A DNA stretch of 64,000 nt, from the NCBI GenBank assembly GCA_014695295.1, contig JACJNY010000079.1, positions 44,320 to 108,319 of the forward strand, read 5' to 3'. The notes under the pieces are model-generated. The model saw nothing but the letters and a program-made list of their open reading frames with translations, was not told where the DNA came from and did no database searches. The translations under genes were made by a program, and so were the position numbers. This DNA comes from Microcoleus sp. FACHB-61 (lineage in GTDB: Bacteria > Cyanobacteriota > Cyanobacteriia > Cyanobacteriales > Microcoleaceae). This document shows, piece after piece, positions 17,028-26,095 of this stretch (positions within the stretch are counted from its first letter, which is position 1; every line of letters begins with the position of its first letter).

Positions 17028-18030
17028 GAGGGGAGCGGCAAATAAAAGGGTTATGTTTTGATTTTTACATTCTCATGAGAATTCGGAACTAATGAAGCGC
17101 CCGATCGTACTGCGCGAGCCAGCAAATCCCGATTCTGCTTGTCTTGCGGGCGCGATTTGCGCAGTTTGAGTAGTTTTGAGTGGTTTTGAGTGGCAGCGGG
17201 TGCAGATGCACAAGTGCGATCGCCCTCTTGCTGCAATTGTAGCTTGCAGGACAACTCAGCTACAGCTTATCACCCGCCCGAACCGTAGACCGATTTATTT
17301 GCATCTACCTACTTTTTTATTCGGTGATTTATTCGATCGCGAGTCTAGCAATACTTTTTTATTAAAAAACCAATATGGCATTAAGCACACAGAAACCCAG
17401 TTTTTTAACGCAAGTGCCTCCTAGAATATGCGAAAGCGGAAACGATAAACCGGGTTTGTTAGGCGGTAAGAGCTTCCTAATTCACAAAAATTATCCCATT
17501 AAATATCGATGCGGTACTCTCAAATCAGCCACGAGTTAAGTTAAACTTAATTCTCAGTGCGTAAATTATTCACAATTTCGCATCTATGCAGCTCAAACAT
17601 CTGATATCAATTCCGATGCTAGCGGATTTGATATAAGTTGCTATCTGTCGGCCGATTAAGCATGAGAATTTAATGCCCAATGTGCTGTAAAAACCTCCAA
17701 TTAGTCGCGAATATAGTTCCCTCTACAACGCGAACTAACCAACCAAAACCGAGGTTATAGAAACTGTAAAAGCTTAAATAATATCAGTTTTTATACCACT
17801 TTAAAACATTAATTAAAATGCCGACAATATCCAAGTTACGATTTCATAATTCATTCTTAACCTAAAATCTAAAATCTAAAATTAAAAATGGTATAAAATT
17901 ACTTATTAAGTGGCTGTCGCTACGTCGCTCGATGAGTTATAATGGCCGACTCAAAACTATTTTCCGTAATCTTGAAAAACAGGAGTTGCTATAATTAAAA
18001 GTTGAGAAACAACTGTACGGAGCAAAAATT
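17028..18030. other. About 1 kb without a gene
   Basis: Short frames exist on both strands, but none has protein-like composition. The stretch contains an AAACCCAG/AAACCGGG repeat pair near 17392-17455, related to those around the helicase locus. It also has heptamer repeats at 17862-17892 and, at its right end, a promoter-like element for the DUF937-like gene. An unannotated small RNA is possible but not supported by anything I can see. Confidence 0.5.
17987..17995 (+). promoter_or_regulatory. Extended -10 element before the DUF937-like gene
   Basis: TGCTATAAT combines an extended TGn with a perfect TATAAT hexamer, 36 bases before the ATG at 18031. A good GGAG ribosome-binding site is at 18019-18022. 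No -35 hexamer lies at the standard distance, which is acceptable for an extended -10 promoter. Confidence 0.5.
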
Positions 18031-18561
18031 ATGGGACTATTTGACCAAATTTTGAGCGCGATCGAGAATCCCAACCAACAAGCAAGTCCCAATCAGTTGG
18101 GCAACATTCTCGGTGCGGTAGAGCAGTTGAGCAGCAACCAGGGCGTCAATACGGGCACGACTCAGCTAGCAATGTCGGTTTTGGGCGGATACGTGCGATC
18201 GGCCTTGCAAAACGTGCGATCGCAGTCGGGAGACGCACAAGCTCAACAACTTGTCAACCAATTTAGCGGCACAAATCCCAATCCGCAAGCGGTACAGAGT
18301 TTGTTCGGAGTCGGCCAACTGACGCAGATAGTAGCCGATATCGCCCACAGAACCGGTTTGAATAACGCGACAGTGCAGGCGATGATACCTGTTTTGGTGC
18401 CCCTGGTGCTGAATTTGCTAAAAACCGGCAGCAACGCCCAAAATCCCGCCCAAGGCAGCAATCCTGTTTTGAATACGTTTTTAGATGCAGATGGAGACGG
18501 CGACGTAGATATGACTGACACAATTTCGATGGCAAGCCGCTTTTTGAATCAGCGCGGTTAA
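18031..18561 (+). CDS. DUF937/YidB-like protein with a C-terminal EF-hand-like loop
   Basis: A 176-residue protein opening MGLFDQILSAIENP. It has Gln/Asn-rich helical segments like DUF937 (YidB) proteins: LGNILGAVEQL, then VLGGYVRSAL and AMIPVLVPLVLNLLK. Near the end DADGDGDVDMTD has the D-x-D-x-D spacing of a calcium-binding EF-hand or dockerin-type loop. No signal peptide is seen. The function is unknown. The start is supported by GGAG eight bases upstream. It converges with ilvD, with a long hairpin between. Confidence 0.7.
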   Translation: MGLFDQILSAIENPNQQASPNQLGNILGAVEQLSSNQGVNTGTTQLAMSVLGGYVRSALQNVRSQSGDAQAQQLVNQFSGTNPNPQAVQSLFGVGQLTQIVADIAHRTGLNNATVQAMIPVLVPLVLNLLKTGSNAQNPAQGSNPVLNTFLDADGDGDVDMTDTISMASRFLNQRG

Positions 18562-18615
18562 TTTTTGATGCAACTGGATTGGAAAATTTTAACCGCAAAT
18601 ATCAGCGGATGAACA

Positions 18616-18653
18616 CAGATGAACGCAGATAGGATTTTATCTGCGTTCATCTG
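18616..18653. terminator. Bidirectional hairpin between convergent genes
   Basis: CAGATGAACGCAGAT (18616-18630) pairs exactly with ATCTGCGTTCATCTG (18639-18653) across an eight-base loop. The pairing extends imperfectly outward to AACCGC/GCGGTT, with A/T runs at both ends. It lies between the stops of the DUF937-like gene and ilvD. The ATCTGCGTTCATCTGCG unit is a widespread intergenic repeat. Confidence 0.7.
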
Positions 18654-18693
18654 CGTTTATCTGGCTTCATCTGCGGTTAAAAAAATTCCTACT

Positions 18694-20379
18694 TTAACCC
18701 AAACCCAAATCAGTTACAGCACCAAGACTGCTAGAAGAAACCAACTTAGCATATTTAGCCAAAACGCCCTTAGTATAGCGAGGTTTAGGAGGCTGCCAAA
18801 GAGCCCGCCGCTGCTCCAATTCTGCATCAGAAACATTGAGCTGCAACAAGCGATTTTGAGCATCAATCGTAATTGAATCGCCCTCTTGTACCAAAGCAAT
18901 TGTCCCGCCAACTTGCGCCTCGGGTGCAACGTGCCCGACAACCAGGCCGTAAGTTCCGCCAGAGAAGCGACCGTCAGTAATTAACCCTACAGAATCGCCC
19001 AAACCAGCGCCAATAATTGCCGATGTTGGTGCTAACATTTCGCGCATTCCCGGCCCGCCTTTGGGCCCTTCGTAGCGGACGATAATCACATCTCCGGCTT
19101 GAATTTTGCCCGCTAAAATTGCATCCAAACAATTTTCTTCAGATTCAAATACCCGCGCCGGGCCAGTTATTTGCGCTTTTTTAACGCCAGTAATTTTAGC
19201 AACTGCTCCTTCTGTTGCCAGATTTCCCCTGAGAATTGCTAAATGTCCTTGGGCGTAAATCGGGTTGTTCCAAGGGCGGATGACATCTTGGTCGGTGCGG
19301 GGTTCGGCTGGAATATCTGCCAACACTTCCGCAAGAGTTTGACCGGTAATTGTCAGCGCGTCTCCGTGCAGCAAACCCTGTTCTAGCAGGATTTTCATTA
19401 CTTGGGGAATGCCGCCGGCTTTGTGCAAATCGGTTGCTACGTATTTGCCGCTGGGTTTGAGGTCGCACAGCACTGGTACTTTTGCTCGAATAGTTTCAAA
19501 ATCGTCGAGGGACAACTCAACGCCGATCGCATTTGAAATGGCTAATAAATGCAGCACAGCGTTGGTTGAACCGCCGATTGCCATGATTACCGCGATCGCA
19601 TTTTCAAAGGCCTTGCGAGTCAAAATTTGGCTCGGTAACAACTGTTTGCGGATCGCTTCCACCACCACTTTTGCAGATTCGGCAGCGCTGTCAGCTTTTT
19701 CGGCATCCTCAGCAGCCATTGTCGAAGAATAAGGCAAACTCATGCCCATCACTTCAAAAGCGCTCGACATCGTATTTGCTGTGAACATTCCGCCACAAGA
19801 ACCCGCACCCGGACAAGCATTCTGTTCCACGGCATTGAGTTCTGTTTCGTCAATTTTGCCCGCGCTGAATTGACCGACGGCTTCAAAAGCGCTAACAACG
19901 GTTAAATCCAGTCCGTTGTGGTGTCCGGGCTTGATCGTGCCACCGTAAACAAAAATAGCAGGAATGTTCATGCGGGCGATCGCAATCATCGCCCCAGGCA
20001 TATTTTTATCGCAACCGCCGACAGCCAGCAACCCGTCCATACTTTGGCCGTTGCAAACAGTTTCTATCGAATCCGCAATCACATCTCTCGACACCAGAGA
20101 ATATTTCATCCCTTGAGTTCCCATCGAGATCCCGTCGCTGATAGTAATCGTACCGAACATCTGCGGCATCGCGCCGGCTTCCTTTGCACCCGCAATAGCC
20201 CGCAAAGCGAGCTCGTTCAATCCCATATTGCAGGGCGTAATCGTGCTGTACCCGTTGGCAATCCCCACAATAGGCTTAGTGAAATCGCCGTCGCCAAAAC
20301 CGACTGCCCGCAGCATTGCCCGGTTGGGCGCGCGCTGCACGCCCCCAGTCACAGCTTGGCTTCTCAAATTTTCAGGCAT
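18694..20379 (-). CDS. ilvD: Dihydroxy-acid dehydratase
   Basis: A 561-residue Fe-S lyase of branched-chain amino acid and CoA synthesis. It dehydrates 2,3-dihydroxy-isovalerate and 2,3-dihydroxy-3-methylvalerate to the 2-oxo acids. Cluster-ligand cysteines appear in TPCNMGLNE (about 50), GGCDKNMPGA (about 122) and CPGAGSCGGMFTANTM (about 190-205). The C-terminal half has the expected GPKGGPGMREM and TDGRFSGGTYG motifs. The length is typical of the bacterial enzyme. The gene is monocistronic in the window, and the 288 bases upstream contain only repeat-like T/G-rich sequence. Confidence 0.96.
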   Translation of the reverse strand: MPENLRSQAVTGGVQRAPNRAMLRAVGFGDGDFTKPIVGIANGYSTITPCNMGLNELALRAIAGAKEAGAMPQMFGTITISDGISMGTQGMKYSLVSRDVIADSIETVCNGQSMDGLLAVGGCDKNMPGAMIAIARMNIPAIFVYGGTIKPGHHNGLDLTVVSAFEAVGQFSAGKIDETELNAVEQNACPGAGSCGGMFTANTMSSAFEVMGMSLPYSSTMAAEDAEKADSAAESAKVVVEAIRKQLLPSQILTRKAFENAIAVIMAIGGSTNAVLHLLAISNAIGVELSLDDFETIRAKVPVLCDLKPSGKYVATDLHKAGGIPQVMKILLEQGLLHGDALTITGQTLAEVLADIPAEPRTDQDVIRPWNNPIYAQGHLAILRGNLATEGAVAKITGVKKAQITGPARVFESEENCLDAILAGKIQAGDVIIVRYEGPKGGPGMREMLAPTSAIIGAGLGDSVGLITDGRFSGGTYGLVVGHVAPEAQVGGTIALVQEGDSITIDAQNRLLQLNVSDAELEQRRALWQPPKPRYTKGVLAKYAKLVSSSSLGAVTDLGLG

Positions 20380-20667
20380 TTTAAAATTTCCTTTGTCAGT
20401 TGTCTGTTGTTGAGTTGTCTGTTGTCTGTTTTTCTTTTCTGCTGGCTGTTTGAGATCCCAGTGCCGAGAGTTTTACCCTATTTTTGATTTTCTCAGAAGC
20501 GTTGATATTTGTCAGGCCTTTTACGAGGAACCAGCACAGCATTGCCAGGAAAGCAGTGCAAAGATTCTAGAGATACTACAGCGTGCAGGGTGAATACCGT
20601 GGTTATCTGGGATGATGTGGTAACACCCATCACTCTAACGTTTGAAAACAATTGCGAGGCGAATGAC

Positions 20668-21510
20668 ATGGAGGCCGATCGAATTCTGAGGCAATATGCG
20701 GCCGGAGAAAGAAATTTTCGAGAAATTAGCCTCGCGGGGGCCGACTTAAAAGGGGTAAACCTCAGCGAGGCTAACTTTACCAGAGCGAATTTCCAAGACG
20801 CAAACCTCAAAGGCGCTAACCTGACAGGAGCGAACTTGCGCGAGGTGAAATTGGCAGGGGTGGACTTGACGGAAGCCAACCTCAGCGAAGCAAATCTCAT
20901 CGGTACCGATTTGAGCCGCGCCAATCTCAGCGGGGCTAACCTGATGGGAGCCAACCTGCGCGGCTCAATGGCGAGAGAAGTCAACATGACCAAGGCTAAT
21001 TTGACCGAAGCGAATTTGACCGAAGCCAACTTTACCGAAGCGAATTTGTTTGCGGCCAACTTAACGGACGCTAGCATGATTCGCATTAATTTGATGAAAG
21101 CAAATTTGAGTTGGTCAACTCTCAAAGCGGTAAACCTGACAAATGCCATCCTTAGCGAGTCGCTTTTGGAAAGAACGAACTTGACAACTGCTATCCTAAG
21201 CGGGGCGATGCTGAGCGGGGCCAACCTGACTGGTGCAGACTTGCGTCAAGTAACGATGGTTGGAGCTAATCTCACCGAAGCTAATCTGAGCAATGCTAAT
21301 TTGAGAGTTGCTAATGTGAGTTGGTCAACGCTGGCAAGAGCTAATTTGAGCGGTGCTAATTTGTACCGGGCAAAGCTTTGCTGGTCTAATTTTAGCGGGG
21401 CTGTTTTGGTGGAAGCGGTTTTGATTGATGCTAATCTCAATCGAACTAACTTCCGCGATGCAGATTTGAGGCGGGCAATTATGCCGGACGGCACAACTAA
21501 TGACTCTTAA
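20668..21510 (+). CDS. Pentapeptide-repeat protein
   Basis: A 280-residue protein starting MEADRILRQYAAGERNFREI. Almost everything after residue 25 is a run of A(N/D)L-x-x pentapeptides (for example GANLTGANLREV), which fold into a right-handed quadrilateral beta-helix. A few imperfect units (SMAREVNM, VSWSTLARAN) interrupt the run. The ATG at 20668 is preferred over the long in-frame extension to 20509, because the repeat-family header starts at MEADRIL and a GAGG-like site precedes it. Pentapeptide proteins are abundant in cyanobacteria; most have no known role. There is no signal peptide. Confidence 0.9.
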   Translation: MEADRILRQYAAGERNFREISLAGADLKGVNLSEANFTRANFQDANLKGANLTGANLREVKLAGVDLTEANLSEANLIGTDLSRANLSGANLMGANLRGSMAREVNMTKANLTEANLTEANFTEANLFAANLTDASMIRINLMKANLSWSTLKAVNLTNAILSESLLERTNLTTAILSGAMLSGANLTGADLRQVTMVGANLTEANLSNANLRVANVSWSTLARANLSGANLYRAKLCWSNFSGAVLVEAVLIDANLNRTNFRDADLRRAIMPDGTTNDS

Positions 21511-21583
21511 TAGTTTTGAGTTTTGACTTGTGAATTTTGAGTTTTGAGTTAAAATTCCTACTCATAGTAAAAGCTAAAATCTG

Positions 21584-22420
21584 ATGACTGTCAGCGAATT
21601 ATTGATTCTGGGTGCGGCCGGACTTTTTTCCGGAATTCTAGCGGGATTTTTGGGTATCGGCGGCGGTACGGTGATCGTGCCTTTGTTGGTGGCTCTCAAT
21701 TACGCTCCCGTGCAAGCGGTTGCTACTAGCGGTTTGTCGATCGTCATTACAGCTATTTCTGGCAGCATCCAGAATTGGCGCATGGGCTACCTCAGCTTGA
21801 GCCAAGTCGCAGGCATCGGATTTCCAGCCGTCATTACAGCACAAATCGGTGCTTATTTGGCGGGGATATTTCCGCCTTACTTGCTGCTAGTTACTTTTGG
21901 GCTGTTGCTGTGGCTGAATGTTTATTTGATTGAAGTTCGCAAGCGCCTGACAGCTAAGAAGAAAGCGGAAGCAGAACAAGGGGAAAATCCTCAATTACCA
22001 ATTACCAATTACCCATTACCACATAATTCAAATATTTTATTCCATCCAACTTTTGCTAAAATTGCTACCGGCAGTGCCGCGGGTTTATTAGCGGGTTTGT
22101 TTGGTGTAGGCGGCGGCGCGATTATGGTTCCCCTGCAAATTTTGCTGTTAGGAGAAAGCATTAAAACCGCAATTCAAACGAGCTTGGGGGTCATCGTCAT
22201 CACGGCTATTTCGGCGACGGCGGGACACGCGGCGCGCGGGAATGTTTTGTGGGTTGTGGGGTTGATTCTGGGCGGCGGCGGTTTGTTGGGCGTGCAGGTG
22301 AGCACGCGGTTTTTGCCGAGATTGCCCGATCGTATTGTTAGTTTAGCTTTTCGATCGCTCTTGGCAGTGTCATCGATTTATGTTTTCTGGCAAGCTTGGC
22401 AAAAATTTAGTAACGGCTAA
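21584..22420 (+). CDS. TSUP-family permease (TauE/SafE type)
   Basis: A 278-residue polytopic membrane protein with the internal duplication typical of the family: GFLGIGGGTVIVPLLV in the first half and GLFGVGGGAIMVPLQI in the second, each followed by hydrophobic helices. Family members export or import sulphite, sulphonates or other organosulphur anions; the substrate here cannot be told. The cytoplasmic linker between the halves (nucleotides about 21991-22030) encodes NPQLPITNYPLPH. This is the translated form of a common intergenic AATTACCA repeat and looks like an in-frame insertion. The gene starts 73 bases after the pentapeptide gene and may be co-transcribed. Confidence 0.85.
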   Translation: MTVSELLILGAAGLFSGILAGFLGIGGGTVIVPLLVALNYAPVQAVATSGLSIVITAISGSIQNWRMGYLSLSQVAGIGFPAVITAQIGAYLAGIFPPYLLLVTFGLLLWLNVYLIEVRKRLTAKKKAEAEQGENPQLPITNYPLPHNSNILFHPTFAKIATGSAAGLLAGLFGVGGGAIMVPLQILLLGESIKTAIQTSLGVIVITAISATAGHAARGNVLWVVGLILGGGGLLGVQVSTRFLPRLPDRIVSLAFRSLLAVSSIYVFWQAWQKFSNG

Positions 22421-22451
22421 TTGGTAATTGCTAATGGAGGATTGGTAATGG

Positions 22452-22517
22452 GTAAGGTGCGCCCGGGGGTGCACCCTAGGAAGGAATCGGGTTCGGTGCG
22501 CCGGGCGCTGCACCCTA
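22452..22517. repeat. GGTGCGC/GCACCCTA intergenic repeat
   Basis: Two tandem versions of a GGTGCGCC...GCACCCTA hairpin unit lie between the convergent TSUP and coiled-coil genes. The same element is found at 13298 and 44455. It may act as a terminator. Confidence 0.6.
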
Positions 22518-22537
22518 CTAAAAACTCATAACTAAGA

Positions 22538-23338
22538 CTAATTTGTTGATAGTTTCTTCACGGCGCGAGTCAGACGCTGCAAATAAGGCTTGACAATTTC
22601 TTGATTTTGCCGCTGCAATTCGGAAACTTGCTGCTGCAAATGCTGAATCTCGGTTTGCAGCATTTCTGTGTCTATTGTGGGTCGATCGAGCAAATCCTGC
22701 AATTGCTTCAGAGAACCTTGGATTTGATCCAAGTCTACTTCGTTCGATCGCTCCTGCAACTGAGCCGTAATAGTTTTAACTTCAGTTAACTTTTCGCCCA
22801 TCAATAAAAATCGGACGTTGACATTTTCCCAATCATGCTCTCTGAGGGCGCTATTTTCCAAAATGCGGACTTTCTGCTGCAAATCCGACAGTTGCGTGTT
22901 GAAATCCTGAGAATCTGCCGGAAGCGCCTGCGCTTGGCGTTCGAGGGAGGCTACGGCAGCTTGTACCTCGGCGATGGCGCCGGATTCCAAGCCCACGAGT
23001 TTCTGCTGCAAGTCGGAGACAGCGGTGTAGAGTTCCGCAGGTTCTCCAGGTAGTATCTGAACTTGCTGCGAGCGAGGTTCTACTGCGGCCTGTACCTCCG
23101 CAATCGCAGAATTTGCCTTGTGTTGCATTTGTTGCTCGAAACGCTGGCGATTGGCGAGATTTAGCGACAGTGCTGCGGTTAAGGGGGCAGCAGCGTAGAG
23201 AATTTGGCCCGACAATCCGGCAGCAATCGTGCCAATCGCTGAACCGGCAACAGAGGCGTATTCTGCCAATTCTAGCCAGTCCGGCTGGTTTGGGGTACTT
23301 CTCAAAGCTGGGAATGATGCGTCTTGGATCTTCTGCAT
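22538..23338 (-). CDS. Coiled-coil protein with a central hydrophobic segment
   Basis: A 266-residue protein. After a short polar N-terminus there is a hydrophobic, glycine/alanine-rich stretch (about residues 30-60, VAGSAIGTIAAGL), which could be a membrane hairpin. A long heptad-rich coiled coil follows to the end (LQQKLVGLESGAIAEVQAAV and LQQQVSELQRQNQEI). An internal duplication is visible: the AIAEVQAAV...LPADS/LPGEP...LSDLQQK unit occurs twice. No enzyme motif is seen. A structural or scaffold role is plausible, but no family is recognised. Confidence 0.6.
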   Translation of the reverse strand: MQKIQDASFPALRSTPNQPDWLELAEYASVAGSAIGTIAAGLSGQILYAAAPLTAALSLNLANRQRFEQQMQHKANSAIAEVQAAVEPRSQQVQILPGEPAELYTAVSDLQQKLVGLESGAIAEVQAAVASLERQAQALPADSQDFNTQLSDLQQKVRILENSALREHDWENVNVRFLLMGEKLTEVKTITAQLQERSNEVDLDQIQGSLKQLQDLLDRPTIDTEMLQTEIQHLQQQVSELQRQNQEIVKPYLQRLTRAVKKLSTN

Positions 23339-23574
23339 AGCCTTTTTGTCGTAGTCTGGTAGATTCCGATAGGGACATGATAAAAGCGATCGGGAAATAA
23401 ATCAGGCTATTTGTCAAAATTTAGGAATAGTGATGTTTTTATTGGCCTCCTACCTTCTGCCGAAAGCCTTTTGCTTTCAAAACGGTCAGTGTCAGGTAAA
23501 ATTCACAATAAGTCGATCGCTCAAAACCGTTAACCGATAACCGTTAACCGCCGTCTCTCAGGAGTATACAGAAA

Positions 23575-23901
23575 ATGGGTCTTAAGATTATTGAAAGCTA
23601 CGATAGCAGTTTTGTCCTCGAACCTGATGCTAAAACGGCACTGTTCGGTTCATTAACCGGTGAAAGCTTTCTCCAACAAGTAGCGGTACAATTGCACTGC
23701 TCGCGCATTGAGTTTGCCGAGTTACTTTTTCAGCCCGTCCCTTACAGCAGCGAGACGCCGAAGGGAATGCCTGCTGAATTTGAAAAGTATCACGAATCGA
23801 GCGATTTTGCGATCGTCAACGTCCCGCCTAATTTCATGTTCCAAGCCAAAATATTTAAACCCAGCCGCCTCTGTGCCGTTTATCGCGTTTTCAAGAGTTA
23901 G
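23575..23901 (+). CDS. Hypothetical protein, about 12 kDa
   Basis: A 108-residue soluble protein starting MGLKIIESYDSSFVLEPDAK. An AGGAG ribosome-binding site ten bases upstream (23560-23564) supports the start. It is a mix of short strands and helices with no membrane segment, and ends FKPSRLCAVYRVFKS. I do not recognise the family. A direct repeat ACCGTTAACC/ACCGATAACCG lies just upstream at about 23526-23550. Confidence 0.6.
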   Translation: MGLKIIESYDSSFVLEPDAKTALFGSLTGESFLQQVAVQLHCSRIEFAELLFQPVPYSSETPKGMPAEFEKYHESSDFAIVNVPPNFMFQAKIFKPSRLCAVYRVFKS

Positions 23902-23926
23902 GTCAAGGCTGCTTAATCTGTGGTTT

Positions 23927-23958
23927 AATCTAAAATCTAAAATCTAAAATCTAAAATC
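23927..23958. repeat. Heptamer repeat TCTAAAA
   Basis: Four tandem TCTAAAA units abut the start codon of the GIY-YIG-like gene at 23961. They leave no room for a canonical ribosome-binding site. Same family as the copy at 1067. Confidence 0.85.
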
Positions 23959-23960
23959 GG

Positions 23961-24500
23961 ATGACAGAAGACATTCACTCTCTCGCCAGCTTAGAATTCA
24001 TTCCCTACATTGACTCCGAGGGGAAATTGCCCGATTTTGTCCAGGGAAAAATAGGCGTTTACGCGATTTTTGACAACGAGAAAGTCCTGCAATTTGTCGG
24101 TTATTCTCGCGATGTTTACCTCAGCCTCAAACAGCATTTGGTACGCCAAACCCAATATTGCTACTGGCTGAAACTCCAAACTATCGACAAACCCAGCCGC
24201 ACTATTCTAGAAAGCATCCGATCGAGTTGGATTGCGGAAAACGGTTCGCAGCCCCAAGGCAATGGTGCCGATGCTGCCAAGTGGAACGATCCCATCGACA
24301 CCAAGACGGTGATGACTGCTCAAGAAACGGCAAATTATGAAGGAATCTTCGCCGATGAGATTGCCAAAGATAAATTGTTGAAAAATGTCGCGAGGCGGGT
24401 AGAAAATGAAATTTTCTCGCTGCTGAAAGCTCGCGGTGTAACTGAAGAAATCCGGTTTAATCCCAAGCTAAAAACTAGCGGATTGCTCGATTTAAAGTAA
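23961..24500 (+). CDS. GIY-YIG-like domain protein
   Basis: A 179-residue protein. Residues about 30-95 resemble a GIY-YIG nuclease fold: GVYAIFDNEKVLQFVGYSRD corresponds to the two GIY and YIG strands, followed by LKQHLVRQTQYCYW. The rest is a charged C-terminal extension. The second motif reads FVGYS in place of YIG, and an obvious catalytic Arg/Glu pair is only partly conserved, so activity is uncertain. Proteins of this plan are frequent in cyanobacteria. The role is unknown. Confidence 0.65.
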   Translation: MTEDIHSLASLEFIPYIDSEGKLPDFVQGKIGVYAIFDNEKVLQFVGYSRDVYLSLKQHLVRQTQYCYWLKLQTIDKPSRTILESIRSSWIAENGSQPQGNGADAAKWNDPIDTKTVMTAQETANYEGIFADEIAKDKLLKNVARRVENEIFSLLKARGVTEEIRFNPKLKTSGLLDLK

Positions 24501-24528
24501 ATACGAGAGTCCTTACTACCAACCGTAG

Positions 24529-24607
24529 GAAAACGGCAATTCCCGCGCCAGAAACGGTAATTCCGTCTCCACAATCCCCGCGCCGGAAACGGTAATGCCG
24601 TTTCCCT
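24529..24607. repeat. Direct repeat of a CGGCAATTCCCGCGCC/GGTAATGCCG hairpin
   Basis: Two adjacent copies of an AACGGTAATTCCGT-type palindrome joined by CCCGCGCC lie between the GIY-YIG and histidine-kinase genes. Related sequence is at 30577-30645 and, more loosely, at about 58460-58490. It is a dispersed intergenic element. Confidence 0.6.
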
Positions 24608-24666
24608 ACAGATGGTCGGCTACAATCTATCTGATATATCATCTCCGTCTGTTAACATTTTAACAG

Positions 24667-25989
24667 TTAAGATTTAACAGATATCGGAATCTGCAAAATT
24701 AACTCTGTCCCTCGGCCGGGAACAGAAATACAACTGATTTGACCGCGATGTTTTTCCACTACTATATCGTGACTGATGGCCAGCCCTAATCCAATACCGC
24801 GGCCTACAGGCTTCGTAGTAAAAAATGGGTCAAATATCTGGTGGCGCACTTCCTCAGTCATCCCACAACCGTTATCGGCAATCTGAATCACAACGGATTG
24901 ATAGTTTTGAGTTGCTAATTTTGAATTTTGATTGTGCAGCGCAGGTTCTGACTCAGAACTTACTGAAGTTCTGATAGTAATTTTTCGGGGAGAAGGTTGA
25001 GTTTCCAGGGCATCAATAGCATTAGTTAACAGGTTCATGAACACCTGATTTAACTCGCTGGCGTAACAGGTGACTTTTGGCAGTTGACTGTAGTGTTTGA
25101 TGACCTCAATCTCACCGGCTTTGTTTGTTGCCTTCAGCCGATGTTGCAAAATAACTAAAGTATTGTCAATGCCTTGATGAATATCCACTGGCTTGTACTT
25201 TTGTTCGCCAAGGCGGGAGAAGTTGCGCAAAGACAGCACAATCTCGCTAATCCGAGAAGCACCATCTGTCATCGAATTCAGCAGTTTTGGATAATCCTCT
25301 GCGATGAATTCCGGTTGAATCGCGTCCAATTCGCCGATAATTTCTGCAACGGGGTGCGGGTAGTAATGTCGGTACAATTCGACGAGGCGAAGCAAATCTC
25401 CCGCATAGTCTGCAGCTAGAGCAAGATTGCCGTAGATAAAGCTGACAGGATTGTTGATTTCGTGAGCAATCCCTGCCACTAGCTGACCTAAAGAAGCCAT
25501 TTTTTCCTTCTGTATTAACTGAGCTTGAGTCTTCTTGAGTTCAGTTAAGGTTTGTTCGAGTTCCTGGGCGTAGGATTGTGTTTGCTGGAACAACTGGCGC
25601 TGCAGGAGTTGATTTGAGACGCGGGCCAGAACTTCTTGTGCGTGAAACGGTTTTGTGATATAATCTACACCACCAACGTCAAAGGCTTTGACTTTATCTA
25701 ACGCTTCATTCAAAGCACTGATAAAAATAATGGGAATGTCCTTGGTTGCGGGAGAAGCTTTCAAGGCTTGGCAGACTTTGTAGCCGTCCATACCGGGCAT
25801 CATGATGTCCAGCAAAATCAAGTCAGGAGCAGTTAATTCGATCGACCGCAGAGCTAGTTGACCGTCGGGTGCGGTGCGTGTTTTGTACCCTTGCTGCGAG
25901 AGTATTTGAGCTAAAAGTTGCAAATTAGCCGGAATATCATCAACAATTAAAATATTCCCTTTTAACGGGGGAGTTGGTTCGTAATTCAT
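24667..25989 (-). CDS. Response regulator-histidine kinase hybrid (REC-HisKA-HATPase)
   Basis: A 440-residue cytosolic signalling protein. An N-terminal receiver (residues about 12-128) carries the phospho-acceptor in LLDIMMPGMDG and the KPF lysine. A coiled coil leads to a HisKA dimerisation domain with the H-box GIAHEINNPVSF. The HATPase has N-box NLLTNAIDAL, G1 IADNGCGM and G2 GRGIGLGLAIS. An AT-rich loop of the ATPase domain (LHNQNSKLATQNYQS; nucleotides about 24897-24945) looks like a captured intergenic repeat. It lies directly downstream of the next kinase gene, with a 106-base palindromic spacer, so the two may form one signalling unit. The signal is unknown. Confidence 0.9.
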   Translation of the reverse strand: MNYEPTPPLKGNILIVDDIPANLQLLAQILSQQGYKTRTAPDGQLALRSIELTAPDLILLDIMMPGMDGYKVCQALKASPATKDIPIIFISALNEALDKVKAFDVGGVDYITKPFHAQEVLARVSNQLLQRQLFQQTQSYAQELEQTLTELKKTQAQLIQKEKMASLGQLVAGIAHEINNPVSFIYGNLALAADYAGDLLRLVELYRHYYPHPVAEIIGELDAIQPEFIAEDYPKLLNSMTDGASRISEIVLSLRNFSRLGEQKYKPVDIHQGIDNTLVILQHRLKATNKAGEIEVIKHYSQLPKVTCYASELNQVFMNLLTNAIDALETQPSPRKITIRTSVSSESEPALHNQNSKLATQNYQSVVIQIADNGCGMTEEVRHQIFDPFFTTKPVGRGIGLGLAISHDIVVEKHRGQISCISVPGRGTELILQIPISVKS

Positions 25990-26016
25990 ATCTAGTCTGG
26001 TAAAATAACCTTTATA

Positions 26017-26079
26017 GGCTTGTAGTGAGTACGATCGTCCGAGCGGGTTCTATGAGGGGGGTCGTACTCACTACAAACC
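26017..26079. repeat. Dispersed palindromic element, copy 2
   Basis: GGCTTGTAGTGAGTACGA is answered by TCGTACTCACTACAAACC with one mismatch. It fills the spacer between the two kinase genes. It is related to copies at 1213 and 30702. Confidence 0.75.
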
Positions 26080-26095
26080 CCATCTAATATCATTT

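Noticed and set aside
20493..21224. Long minus-strand frame opposite the pentapeptide gene
   Set aside because: It mirrors the pentapeptide periodicity and has no independent support.
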